NCBI GenBank assembly: GCA_024763245.1
Contig: JANTFW010000001.1
Coordinates: forward strand, 1-64,000
Direction: 5' to 3'
From: Flavobacteriaceae bacterium
GTDB lineage: Bacteria > Bacteroidota > Bacteroidia > Flavobacteriales > Flavobacteriaceae
DNA length: 64,000 nucleotides
Shown here: positions 51,359 to 60,480 of the stretch, in pieces
Layout of the letters: each line of letters starts with the position of its first letter
Position numbering within the stretch: the stretch's first letter is position 1
The notes under the pieces: generated by a model
Seen by the model: only the letters and a program-made list of their open reading frames with translations
The model's database searches: none
What the model was told of the DNA's origin: nothing
Position numbers and translations under genes: made by a program

Positions 51359-52459
51359 ATGTCGTTAAACAAACTATATATCCTGTTTGTTATTTTTTTC
51401 TTGGGTTTTGGTTTTAGAAGTCAATTACACGCACAAGACAAGACTTTTACTGTGGTCTTAGATCCTGGCCATGGAGGTAAAGACACAGGGACAACGGGTA
51501 CTACACGCTATAAAGATCAAAACGAAAAAGATATTGTGTTGGCTGTAGCCCTTAAGGTAGGTGCCTTATTAGAAAAAGAAATTCCGGGTGTGAAAATTAT
51601 TTACACCCGAAAAACAGATACCTTTATTGAACTCAATAAACGTGGTGAAATTGCCAATAAGGCCAACGCCGATTTATTTGTATCCATTCACGCTAATGCG
51701 GCAAGCTATAAAGCTAACGGTACCGAAACCTATGTTCTTGGGGTGCACCGTAACCCTACTAATCTAGCTGTTGCCAAACGAGAAAACGATGTAATACTAT
51801 TGGAAGAAAATTACGAAAAACACTATTCGTATGATCCTCACTCTCCAGCCTCTATCATAAGTTTAACCTTAATGCAAGAAGATTATTTAGATCAAAGCAT
51901 CCGATTGGCAAAAATTATAGAAAAAAGTTTTGCAGAGGTAGGAAAAAGACGTGCCAGAGGGGTAAAACAAGCTGGTTTTGTTGTACTCCATCAGACCTAT
52001 ATGCCTTCGGTATTAATTGAGATCGGCTTTCTAAGCAATAAAGCGGAAGAGGATTTTTTAAGGAAAAGCAGTGGACAGCAGAAAATTGCACTTTCTATTG
52101 CCGATGCCATCAAAAAATACAAAAAAGAACTCGACAAAAATACGGTTACTACCAAACCTGTTAGTACTAAAACCGACAGTAAATTCGTTTTTAAAGATGT
52201 GTTTTTTAAAGTTCAGATAGCTTCTAGTTCTAATAAAGTAAGCACAAAACCCTATAATTTCAAGGGCCTAGAAGGTGTTGAAAGAGTTAAGGTTGGAAAA
52301 TATTACAAGTATTATCTCGGCAAAACCCACGATTTTAATTCCATCAAAAAATACAAAGAGAAAGCCAAAACCAAAGGATTTACTTCGGCTTTTGTAGTTG
52401 CTTTTAGAGGTAATGAACGAATCTCAGTCGATCAACTGTTAAAATCTGCTTCTAAATAG
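51359..52459 (+). CDS. N-acetylmuramoyl-L-alanine amidase (AmiC-type)
   Basis: VVLDPGHGGKDTGTTG, DLFVSIHANAA, VLIEIGFLSNKAEEDFL; C-terminal SPOR-like segment. ATG at 51359 preferred. Confidence 0.93.
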   Translation: MSLNKLYILFVIFFLGFGFRSQLHAQDKTFTVVLDPGHGGKDTGTTGTTRYKDQNEKDIVLAVALKVGALLEKEIPGVKIIYTRKTDTFIELNKRGEIANKANADLFVSIHANAASYKANGTETYVLGVHRNPTNLAVAKRENDVILLEENYEKHYSYDPHSPASIISLTLMQEDYLDQSIRLAKIIEKSFAEVGKRRARGVKQAGFVVLHQTYMPSVLIEIGFLSNKAEEDFLRKSSGQQKIALSIADAIKKYKKELDKNTVTTKPVSTKTDSKFVFKDVFFKVQIASSSNKVSTKPYNFKGLEGVERVKVGKYYKYYLGKTHDFNSIKKYKEKAKTKGFTSAFVVAFRGNERISVDQLLKSASK

Positions 52460-52537
52460 AATTTCTTTCCAAAAAATACTGTAATATTGCTCATCGATTA
52501 GGATGTTTGTTGAAGTTCATTTTATAAAATTAGAAAA

Positions 52538-53515
52538 TTGAAAATAACAAGAGAATTAAAAACCGGTGTCGTTTTTGTAAGTGCCATTGCCTTATTTATT
52601 TGGGGATATAACTTTTTGAAAGGGAAAAATCTCTTTAATGGAAATATTCCTATTTATAAAACAAAATTCGATAATATTCAAGGGCTTAATACTGCCAGTA
52701 AAGTAACCCTAAATGGGGTTTTAGTTGGTAAAGTTCAGGAAACAACCCTAATTACCAGCCCCGATAAAGAAGGAAAATTAGAAGTAGTGGTCTCTTTTAG
52801 TGTGGAACAAGATGTTTTGCTTTCTAAAAATTCTGTTGTAAAATTTTATAGTGATGGGTTAATGGGTGGTAAAGCTTTAGCCATAATCCCCTCTTTTGAA
52901 GGAGAAAAGGCCAAATCCGGCGATTTTTTTAGAGGTGAAATAGAAACCGATCTCTTCTCTTCGGTAACAGAAAAACTCAATCCGCTACAAGCAAAGATTG
53001 AACGTATGATTGTCTCCGCCGACTCCTTATTGGTAAGTCTTAACGATGTTTTGGATACACCCACTAGAAATCATCTAAAGGCCAGTGTGGTACAACTAAA
53101 CCAAACTATGACTAATTTTAAGGTCATGACCGGAAATATCAATGATTTAGTAGCTTCGAATAAAAAAAGTCTGGAGAAAACCTTGCATAACACCGAAGAA
53201 GTTACCGGAAAACTATCGAGTTTAACTGATTCTTTAAACACAGAGTTAAAGGAAGCCCAGCTTGGTGCTACCATTAAAGAACTGAAAAGTACCATTGAAA
53301 ACATCAACAGTGTTGTAGCCGGATTAAATGAGGGGAAAGGCAGTATGGGTAAACTCCTAAAAGACGAAAAAATGTATACTAATTTGACCAATGCTTCTAA
53401 GGAGTTAGAAGAATTATTACGGGAAATGAAAGAACATCCCAAACGTTTTGTGCATTTTTCATTATTTGGCAAGAAAGACAAGACGGGTTATGTCTCACCC
53501 GAAGAGAGCAAGTAA
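52538..53515 (+). CDS. MCE/MlaD family protein
   Basis: Single N-terminal TM; YKTKFDNIQGLNTASKVTLNGVLVGKVQET; TTG start. Confidence 0.92.
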   Translation: MKITRELKTGVVFVSAIALFIWGYNFLKGKNLFNGNIPIYKTKFDNIQGLNTASKVTLNGVLVGKVQETTLITSPDKEGKLEVVVSFSVEQDVLLSKNSVVKFYSDGLMGGKALAIIPSFEGEKAKSGDFFRGEIETDLFSSVTEKLNPLQAKIERMIVSADSLLVSLNDVLDTPTRNHLKASVVQLNQTMTNFKVMTGNINDLVASNKKSLEKTLHNTEEVTGKLSSLTDSLNTELKEAQLGATIKELKSTIENINSVVAGLNEGKGSMGKLLKDEKMYTNLTNASKELEELLREMKEHPKRFVHFSLFGKKDKTGYVSPEESK

Positions 53516-53663
53516 TTTTTTATAATTGTTTAAAAAAATGGCGTAATAGATTTTATGCTTTTGCTTTGCTCAACAAGCCGTATCCTGTTATAGTAAGGTA
53601 TAAAAAAGTATAGTGCTTCTTAAAATCTAACTTTTGTCATAAAAAGATTGATTTCATTTTTCA

Positions 53664-53671
53664 TACCTTTG
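53664..53671 (+). promoter_or_regulatory. -7 box TACCTTTG for the Fe-S cluster genes
   Basis: TAnnTTTG 26 bp upstream of the ATG. Confidence 0.5.
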
Positions 53672-53697
53672 TGAAACTGTATTAAATCACAAATACT

Positions 53698-55020
53698 ATG
53701 CACTACATCCCTAATATTCTTTTTGCAATATTGTTGGTTATAGGTATTACATTTTTTGTAAAGAATGTAAAGAAGATAATCCGAAATATTAAACTGGGTA
53801 AACCTCTTGATCGAAGTGATCACAAAGCAGAACGCTGGAAAATGATGGCGCGGGTTGCCCTAGGGCAAGGTAAAATGGTTCGTCGTCCTTTTCCGGGAAT
53901 TCTTCATATTATAGTATATGCCGGTTTTATCATTATAAATATTGAAGTGCTGGAAATTGTAATTGATGGCCTCTTTGGTACACATCGCGTGTTCTCTTTC
54001 GCTGGCAGTCTTTATGATTTATTAATCGGTTCATTCGAAATTTTAGCTTTTTTAGTACTCTTATCTGTAATTATCTTTTGGATTCGTAGGGTTATTATTA
54101 AGATTCCCCGTTTTTGGAATAAAGAAATGACACGATGGCCAAAAAATGATGCCTTAAACATTTTATATTTTGAAATGGTGTTAATGAGCCTCTTCTTACT
54201 GATGAATGCGGCCGATGCCAATCTTCAAGTGCTCCATTTTGGGCATTATATAAAAGCGGGTAGTTTTCCTATTAGTCAGTTTATTGCTCCTTGGTTACCT
54301 AGTAATCCGGAAAGTTTACAAGTTATTGAGAGAGCGGCCTGGTGGCTGCATATTGTCGGAATCTTTATCTTTTTGAATTATTTATATTATTCAAAACATT
54401 TACACATTCTATCTGCATTCCCAAACACCTTTTATGCCGATTTAAATCCCAAAGGCGAATTAGATAATTTGGCATCTGTTACCCAAGAAGTAAAGATGAT
54501 GTTAGATCCTAATGCCGATCCTTTTGCTATGCCGGAACCGGGTACCGAAGAAGAAATGCCCGATAAATTTGGGGCTAGTGATGTGATGGATTTAAATTGG
54601 GTACAACTCATGAACGCCTATACGTGTACCGAATGTGGTCGATGTACTTCGGTATGTCCGGCTAATCAAACCGGTAAAGAATTATCACCCCGTGCTATTA
54701 TGATGAAAACTCGTGACCGTTTGGAGGAAGTGGGTAAAAACATAGATAAAAACGGGTCTTTTATAGAAGACGGCAAACAGTTGCTTAACGATTATATTAC
54801 ACCGGAAGAACTATGGGCTTGTACCACTTGTAATGCATGCGTGCAAGAATGTCCTGTATTGATAGATCCCGTTTCAATCATTATTGATATGAGACGCTAT
54901 TTGGTTATGGAGCAATCTGCTGCTCCTACAGAACTTAATATGATGATGACCAATATTGAAAATAATGGAGCCCCTTGGCAATACAACCAACAGGATAGGC
55001 TTAACTGGAAAGATGAATAA
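53698..55020 (+). CDS. Membrane (Fe-S)-binding protein, 4Fe-4S dicluster
   Basis: Multiple TMs; CTECGRCTSVCPA and CTTCNACVQECPV. Confidence 0.93.
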   Translation: MHYIPNILFAILLVIGITFFVKNVKKIIRNIKLGKPLDRSDHKAERWKMMARVALGQGKMVRRPFPGILHIIVYAGFIIINIEVLEIVIDGLFGTHRVFSFAGSLYDLLIGSFEILAFLVLLSVIIFWIRRVIIKIPRFWNKEMTRWPKNDALNILYFEMVLMSLFLLMNAADANLQVLHFGHYIKAGSFPISQFIAPWLPSNPESLQVIERAAWWLHIVGIFIFLNYLYYSKHLHILSAFPNTFYADLNPKGELDNLASVTQEVKMMLDPNADPFAMPEPGTEEEMPDKFGASDVMDLNWVQLMNAYTCTECGRCTSVCPANQTGKELSPRAIMMKTRDRLEEVGKNIDKNGSFIEDGKQLLNDYITPEELWACTTCNACVQECPVLIDPVSIIIDMRRYLVMEQSAAPTELNMMMTNIENNGAPWQYNQQDRLNWKDE

Positions 55021-55080
55021 AAATTTCCAAGATTTTGCATTACAACTAGTAATTATTGACTTAAAAAAACAAATACCGAT

Positions 55081-55854
55081 ATGAATGTTCCAACAATGGC
55101 AGAATTAGCAGCTCAAGGTAAAAAACCTGATATTTTATTTTGGGTAGGATGCGCAGGAAGTTATGATGACCGAGCAAAAAAAATTACCCGAGCCTTTGTA
55201 AAAATATTGAATGAAGCCAAAGTGAACTTTGCTGTTTTAGGAAGTGAAGAGAGTTGTACGGGAGATCCGGCAAAAAGAGCCGGAAACGAAATGCTGTTTC
55301 AAATGCAAGCTTTGACCAATATAGAAATCCTAAATGCGTATGAGGTTAAAAAAATTGTAACTACTTGCCCACATTGTATGAATACTATAGGCAATGAATA
55401 TCCTGAATTAGGAGGTAATTACGAAGTGATCCATCATACACAACTCATCAATTCGCTTATTGAAGAGGGCAAAATAACTATAGAAGGTGGCAGCTATAAG
55501 GGCAAACGAATTTCCTATCACGATCCGTGTTATTTAGGAAGAAGCAATGATATCTACGAAGCTCCACGTATGGTGTTGCATCAACTAGACGGCGAATTAG
55601 TAGAGGCCGAAAACAGTCGTAGCAAATCGACATGTTGTGGTGCAGGTGGAGCACAAATGTTTAAAGATGCCGAAAAAGGAAGTATGGAAGTATTTGAAAA
55701 ACGTACCGGAGAACTCGTTGAACTCAAACCTCAAGTTATTGCGACGGCTTGCGCTTTTTGTAATACGATGCTCACAGACGGTATTAAAGGTGAAAACAAA
55801 GAAGACCAAATTGAAGTACTGGATGTTGCCGAATTAATCGCAAAAGATTTATAA
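55081..55854 (+). CDS. (Fe-S)-binding protein, CCG domain (heterodisulfide reductase B / GlpC-like)
   Basis: WVGCAGSYDDRAKKI, CPHCMNT, YHDPCYLGRSNDIYEAPR, CCGAGGAQMF, ACAFCNTML. Confidence 0.93.
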   Translation: MNVPTMAELAAQGKKPDILFWVGCAGSYDDRAKKITRAFVKILNEAKVNFAVLGSEESCTGDPAKRAGNEMLFQMQALTNIEILNAYEVKKIVTTCPHCMNTIGNEYPELGGNYEVIHHTQLINSLIEEGKITIEGGSYKGKRISYHDPCYLGRSNDIYEAPRMVLHQLDGELVEAENSRSKSTCCGAGGAQMFKDAEKGSMEVFEKRTGELVELKPQVIATACAFCNTMLTDGIKGENKEDQIEVLDVAELIAKDL

Positions 55855-55883
55855 TACTTTTGTAAAAAAACACTAACTACTAA

Positions 55884-56786
55884 ATGACCACTTTTAAAAC
55901 CTATGTACAAGCGGCAAGGTTACGTACACTTCCGCTTTCCGTATCCGGTATTATTGTAGGTAGCGCTTTGGCGTATGCACAAGGTTTTGCTAATTGGAAA
56001 ATTCTGACTTTAGCTTTACTAACTACAATCGGATTTCAAATTTTATCGAACTTTGCCAATGATTATGGTGATGGTGTTAAAGGCACTGATAACGAGGATA
56101 GAATTGGGCCCAAACGTGCTTTACAAAGCGGTGCTATTTCTAGAAGACAGTTAAAAAAAACCATTTTTATTACGGCCGGTATTACTTTAGGAATTGCTTT
56201 GATGCTGATTTTTACTGCTTTTGGCACGGATCATTGGACCTATACACTCCTATTCTTCATTTTAGGAATGGCCAGTATTATTGCTGCCATAAAATATACC
56301 ATTGGTAACAAAGCCTATGGCTATTCAGGATTTGGAGATTTGTTTGTACTCTTGTTCTTCGGTTTCTTAAGTGTGGTAGGTAGTTATTTTTTATTTACCA
56401 AACATTTGGATTGGACTGTATTTTCTCCGGCTATTTCCGTGGGATTACTTAGTGTAGGTGTACTTCATCTCAACAATATGCGCGACAGAGAATCAGACCA
56501 AAAAGTCAACAAAAAAACATTGGCTGTAAAACTTGGGGTGGTTAAGGCTAAAAAGTATTACTATTACTTAATTGGTTTTTCATTTCTTTTTGCACTGTTT
56601 TATGCCAATTATCATTACAATTCAATATGGAATTTTTTATTTGTCATCGCGTATATTCCCATCGTAAAACAACTCATAAGAGTCCTTAAGAATACTGATC
56701 CCCAAAAATTAGATCCTGAGCTAAAACTTTTAGCACTAAGTACATTTTTATTTGCCATCCTTTTTGGTTTAGGACAAATTTTATAA
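55884..56786 (+). CDS. menA: 1,4-dihydroxy-2-naphthoate octaprenyltransferase
   Basis: UbiA-family NFANDYGDGVKGTDNEDRIGPKRALQSG; LNNMRDRESDQKVNKKTLAVKLG. Confidence 0.95.
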   Translation: MTTFKTYVQAARLRTLPLSVSGIIVGSALAYAQGFANWKILTLALLTTIGFQILSNFANDYGDGVKGTDNEDRIGPKRALQSGAISRRQLKKTIFITAGITLGIALMLIFTAFGTDHWTYTLLFFILGMASIIAAIKYTIGNKAYGYSGFGDLFVLLFFGFLSVVGSYFLFTKHLDWTVFSPAISVGLLSVGVLHLNNMRDRESDQKVNKKTLAVKLGVVKAKKYYYYLIGFSFLFALFYANYHYNSIWNFLFVIAYIPIVKQLIRVLKNTDPQKLDPELKLLALSTFLFAILFGLGQIL

Positions 56787-56840
56787 ATTTACACAACAGT
56801 CACATAAACTGTCACGTATTCATTTAAAACCAACACGTCC

Positions 56841-57521
56841 ATGAAAATCACCTATTTAGGCCATGCATCATTAAGCATAGAAGCCCACGGAAAAACCATT
56901 ATTATTGACCCTTATATTACTGAAAATGAATTGGCTAAATCTATTGACATCAACAAACTAGAGGCCGATTACATTTTAGTTACTCACGCACATGGTGATC
57001 ATATTTTAGATGTTGAGACTATTGCCAAACGAACAAAAGCCAAGGTAATATCGAACTTTGAAATTGTCACCTATTTCGAAGCTAAAGGTATTGAAGGACA
57101 CCCCATGAATATAGGAGGAACCTGGTCATTTGATTTTGGGAAAATTCATATGGTAAATGCCCTACACTCCAGTTCGTTTCCTGATGGAAGTTACGGGGGA
57201 AATCCCTGTGGTTTTGTATTAGAAACGGCACATCATAAGATTTATATTGCTGGAGATACTGCTCTTACTTATGATATGAAATTAATTCCAAAATTAATAG
57301 GAGAATTAGACCTAGCTGTATTACCCATTGGCGATAACTTTACTATGGGCGTTAAGAGTGCCATTAAAGCTTGTGATTTTTTAGCTTGTAAAAAAGTGTT
57401 AGGCTACCACTATGATACCTTTGGCTATATTAAAATTGATAAGGTCAAAGCTATAGGTCGCTTTGCTAAAAAACGCCTAGAGCTAAACTTATTGCCCATT
57501 GGCGATGCCTTAAAGCTATAA
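56841..57521 (+). CDS. UPF0173-type metal-dependent hydrolase (metallo-beta-lactamase fold)
   Basis: YLGHASLSIEAHGKTIIIDPYI, THAHGDHILD, YIAGDTALTYDMKLI. Confidence 0.95.
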   Translation: MKITYLGHASLSIEAHGKTIIIDPYITENELAKSIDINKLEADYILVTHAHGDHILDVETIAKRTKAKVISNFEIVTYFEAKGIEGHPMNIGGTWSFDFGKIHMVNALHSSSFPDGSYGGNPCGFVLETAHHKIYIAGDTALTYDMKLIPKLIGELDLAVLPIGDNFTMGVKSAIKACDFLACKKVLGYHYDTFGYIKIDKVKAIGRFAKKRLELNLLPIGDALKL

Positions 57522-57551
57522 TAATATTATTATTTACCTTTTAATGAGCAT

Positions 57552-58139
57552 TTAATAATTACTGTGTAAATTTATCTCACGATCTTTTTGGGAAATTAAA
57601 TTTCCCGACTTATCATATAAATAATAGGTCATTTCAATCGATTGATAAATCAATGTGATATCTTCTATGGGTTCTTGAGATTCTGTATGGGTTTGTAAAT
57701 TATAGCTCGCTATAGCTGTATTTATAATCTCATAGCGCAAAATGGTCTTCATTTTGCCGTCAATACGTTGTGTAACATCAATAGTTACTTTTGGAAAATG
57801 CAAATTTTTATGTGCATAAGAAACCAGTTCTACACTTGATCCATCTAAGCTTTTGTAGATACTCAAAATAGTTTTTACCCCGCCCGTTGCCTGACCCGAA
57901 TTGGTACGGTTTAATTGTATCATATACTCAAATCCGGAAATCGGAATCCAATTTCGATGTGAACTATCGGTAGAAGTACCGTCTACACCATCGACTTTAA
58001 GAAAATATGATAAATGATTCGATTTATTAAAATTTGCCCCTGAATTATGACCATTTCTATTTAATGTAACGTGTTTAATCTGAGCAAAACTAAAAAGTGA
58101 AAATAGCAAAAGTGTGATGAGAAGGATTTGTTTTTTCAT
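57552..58139 (-). CDS. Secreted Hcp-like (T6SS tube protein fold) protein
   Basis: Signal peptide MKKQILLITLLLFSLFSFAQ; Hcp-type YFLKVDGVDGTSTDSSHRNWIPISGFEY ... LHFPKVTIDVTQR ... YEIINTAIASYNLQTHTE...EDITLIYQSIEMTYYLYD. Confidence 0.75.
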   Translation of the reverse strand: MKKQILLITLLLFSLFSFAQIKHVTLNRNGHNSGANFNKSNHLSYFLKVDGVDGTSTDSSHRNWIPISGFEYMIQLNRTNSGQATGGVKTILSIYKSLDGSSVELVSYAHKNLHFPKVTIDVTQRIDGKMKTILRYEIINTAIASYNLQTHTESQEPIEDITLIYQSIEMTYYLYDKSGNLISQKDREINLHSNY

Positions 58140-58169
58140 GATATCTTTTTTTTAGTATTCATACTATCT

Positions 58170-58177
58170 CAAAGGTA
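58170..58177 (-). promoter_or_regulatory. -7 box TACCTTTG (minus strand) for the Hcp-like gene
   Basis: CAAAGGTA on + strand, 31 bp upstream of the ATG. Confidence 0.5.
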
Positions 58178-58182
58178 CAAAT

Positions 58183-58216
58183 AAAAAAATACCTCGATGG
58201 AACATCCCGAAGTATT
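58183..58216 (-). terminator. Intrinsic terminator, minus strand, downstream of tRNA-Arg
   Basis: Minus strand AATACTTCGGGATG-ttc-CATCGAGGTATTTTTTT. Confidence 0.7.
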
Positions 58217-58342
58217 ATAATGTGTTTTCTGCGATAAATCGCCATAACCCAAAATAGAGCATCGGAGGGACTAAACCCATTTCAGTTACTTTATAGTTTC
58301 CGCACTACCCATTAAAAAATCTTAATTCTACCGGAAAAATTG

Positions 58343-58414
58343 TACCCTTGCTAGGAATCGAACCTAGATCTAAAGTTTAGGAAACTTTTGTTCTATCCGT
58401 TGAACTACAAGGGC
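58343..58414 (-). tRNA. tRNA-Arg (anticodon CCT)
   Basis: Minus strand GCCCTTGTAGTTCAACGGATAGAACAAAAGTTTCCTAAACTTTAGATCTAGGTTCGATTCCTAGCAAGGGTA; cloverleaf by eye, loop TTCCTAA, T-loop GGTTCGATTCC. Confidence 0.93.
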
Positions 58415-58436
58415 CAAAATTGTGGCACAAAAATAC

Positions 58437-58444
58437 TACATTTG
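58437..58444 (+). promoter_or_regulatory. -7 box TACATTTG for menC
   Basis: TAnnTTTG 21 bp before the TTG start. Confidence 0.45.
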
Positions 58445-58465
58445 CACCAATAAACCATACATCCC

Positions 58466-59509
58466 TTGATACAAGCTTCGTATAAAAAATACCAACTGCA
58501 TTTCAAAAAACCCGGTGGAACTTCTCGTGGTGTGCTTTACGATAAAGTAACCTATTTTATCATGCTTACCCAAGATACTGCCTTTGGTATTGGGGAATGT
58601 GCGCTTTTTAAAGGATTGAGTTATGACGATACTCCTTTTTATGAGTCTAAGCTGGCTTGGGTTTGCGACAACATCAATTTAGGTCTTGAAAAACTAAGTC
58701 TCTCTTTACAAAAATTTCCCTCTATACGCTTTGGCTTAGAGCAAGCTTTTATCTCATTAAATTCCACTAACCCATTTGAATTATTTCCTTCTAAATTTAC
58801 GAAAGGAACGGATAGAATTCCTATAAATGGACTTATTTGGATGGGTGATCCAGAGTATATGCAGCAACAAATTAAAGAAAAATTACAATCCGGTTTTACG
58901 ACTATTAAACTAAAAATTGGAGCTATTGACTTTGATACGGAATTCGAATTATTACAAAATATCCGCAACGAATACACCCCTAATGAAATAGAGTTAAGAG
59001 TTGATGCTAATGGTGCTTTTACCCCTAAAAATGCGTTGGAAAAGCTCAAACGATTATCTGATTTACACATACACTCGATAGAACAACCCATAAAAGCAGG
59101 TCAATGGGATTCTTTAGCTGAACTCTGTTCTAAAACACCTTTGCCTATTGCATTAGATGAGGAGTTAATTGGGGTTTTTGAAAACAAACAAAAATTACTA
59201 AAACATATTAATCCACAGTATATAATTTTAAAGCCCAGTCTTGTTGGAGGCATAAAGGCTAGTAACCAATGGATTGAAATAGCCAAAAAAATGCATATGG
59301 GTTGGTGGATTACATCGGCATTAGAAAGCAATATTGGCCTTAATGCTATTGCACAATATACCTATCAATTAGGGATTAAAATACCCCAGGGTTTAGGGAC
59401 AGGAAGCCTCTTTACTAATAACTTTAGTAGTCCATTAATGGTAAAAGGCGGGTACTTATACTATAACAAACCCGATCTTTGGGATCTTTCAAAAATCAAC
59501 ACATTATGA
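58466..59509 (+). CDS. menC: o-Succinylbenzoate synthase (enolase superfamily)
   Basis: TTIKLKIGAIDFDTEFELL, ELRVDANGAFTPKNALEKL, IEQPI, LALDEELIG, ILKPSLVGG; TTG start. Confidence 0.88.
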   Translation: MIQASYKKYQLHFKKPGGTSRGVLYDKVTYFIMLTQDTAFGIGECALFKGLSYDDTPFYESKLAWVCDNINLGLEKLSLSLQKFPSIRFGLEQAFISLNSTNPFELFPSKFTKGTDRIPINGLIWMGDPEYMQQQIKEKLQSGFTTIKLKIGAIDFDTEFELLQNIRNEYTPNEIELRVDANGAFTPKNALEKLKRLSDLHIHSIEQPIKAGQWDSLAELCSKTPLPIALDEELIGVFENKQKLLKHINPQYIILKPSLVGGIKASNQWIEIAKKMHMGWWITSALESNIGLNAIAQYTYQLGIKIPQGLGTGSLFTNNFSSPLMVKGGYLYYNKPDLWDLSKINTL

Positions 59510-60480
59510 GTTTTATAGAACAAGCCTACAAAGGAGAAAATGAGGGATGGCGCTATTTGTTAAGTTTTATAGCTATACTCATAGGATGGTTGGTCCTGGG
59601 AAGTCTTCCTATACTTATTGCAGCCGTTATATTATCTCCAAACGAAGGGGCTTATCAAAATGTACTTGCTGCAATTTCTCAAGGTAAAGATATTAATGCC
59701 AATCTGTATTTGGTGTTGATGATTAGCTCTTTTGCCATAGGGATGCTTGCCTTGTTTTTGGCCATACGATGGATTCATCAAAGACACATACCCAGTCTCT
59801 TTACCTCTAGAAAAAAATTTGATTGGAAGCGTTTGTTTTTTGCATTTTGGGTCTGGTTTCTTATAGCAATAAGTCTTATAGCATTAGACTATTACCTTCA
59901 CCCTAAGGATTATATTTGGAATTATAAACCTTTTCCATTCTTAGTACTTGTGCTTATTTCTTTAATCCTTTTGCCTATTCAAACTAGTTTTGAGGAAGTT
60001 TTTTTTAGGGGCTACTTAATGCAAGGTGTCGGAATTTTATTCCGTAATAAATGGTTGCCATTTATCTTTACTTCCATCGTGTTTGGCCTATTACATGCCG
60101 CCAATCCCGAAGTGGAAAAACTAGGACCCATTGTAATGATTTACTATATAGGAACCGGATTTCTATTTGGAATTACTACTCTGGTGGATGAAGGATTGGA
60201 ACTCAGCTTGGGAATGCACGCGGCTAATAACATTGTTGCAGCTGTTCTCGTTACCTCTAATTGGACTGTATTTCAAACAGATGCGCTATTAATTGACAAT
60301 ACAGAGCCAAATTTGGGTCTGGAAATGTACCTTCCTGTCTTTGTGATTTATCCTATTTTATTGTATATCTTTTCTAAAAAATATCAATGGAACAACTGGA
60401 AAGAAAAATTATTTGGCACGGTTAGACCCACTACTTTTCCACCGGAAGATAAATCTCCGTTTCCCAATCAGCAGGGTTAG
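59506..60480 (+). CDS. CPBP family intramembrane (glutamic-type) endopeptidase
   Basis: TSFEEVFFRGYLMQG, FTSIVFGLLHAANPE, GMHAANNIVAAVL; ATGA overlap with menC. Confidence 0.92.
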   Translation: MSFIEQAYKGENEGWRYLLSFIAILIGWLVLGSLPILIAAVILSPNEGAYQNVLAAISQGKDINANLYLVLMISSFAIGMLALFLAIRWIHQRHIPSLFTSRKKFDWKRLFFAFWVWFLIAISLIALDYYLHPKDYIWNYKPFPFLVLVLISLILLPIQTSFEEVFFRGYLMQGVGILFRNKWLPFIFTSIVFGLLHAANPEVEKLGPIVMIYYIGTGFLFGITTLVDEGLELSLGMHAANNIVAAVLVTSNWTVFQTDALLIDNTEPNLGLEMYLPVFVIYPILLYIFSKKYQWNNWKEKLFGTVRPTTFPPEDKSPFPNQQG

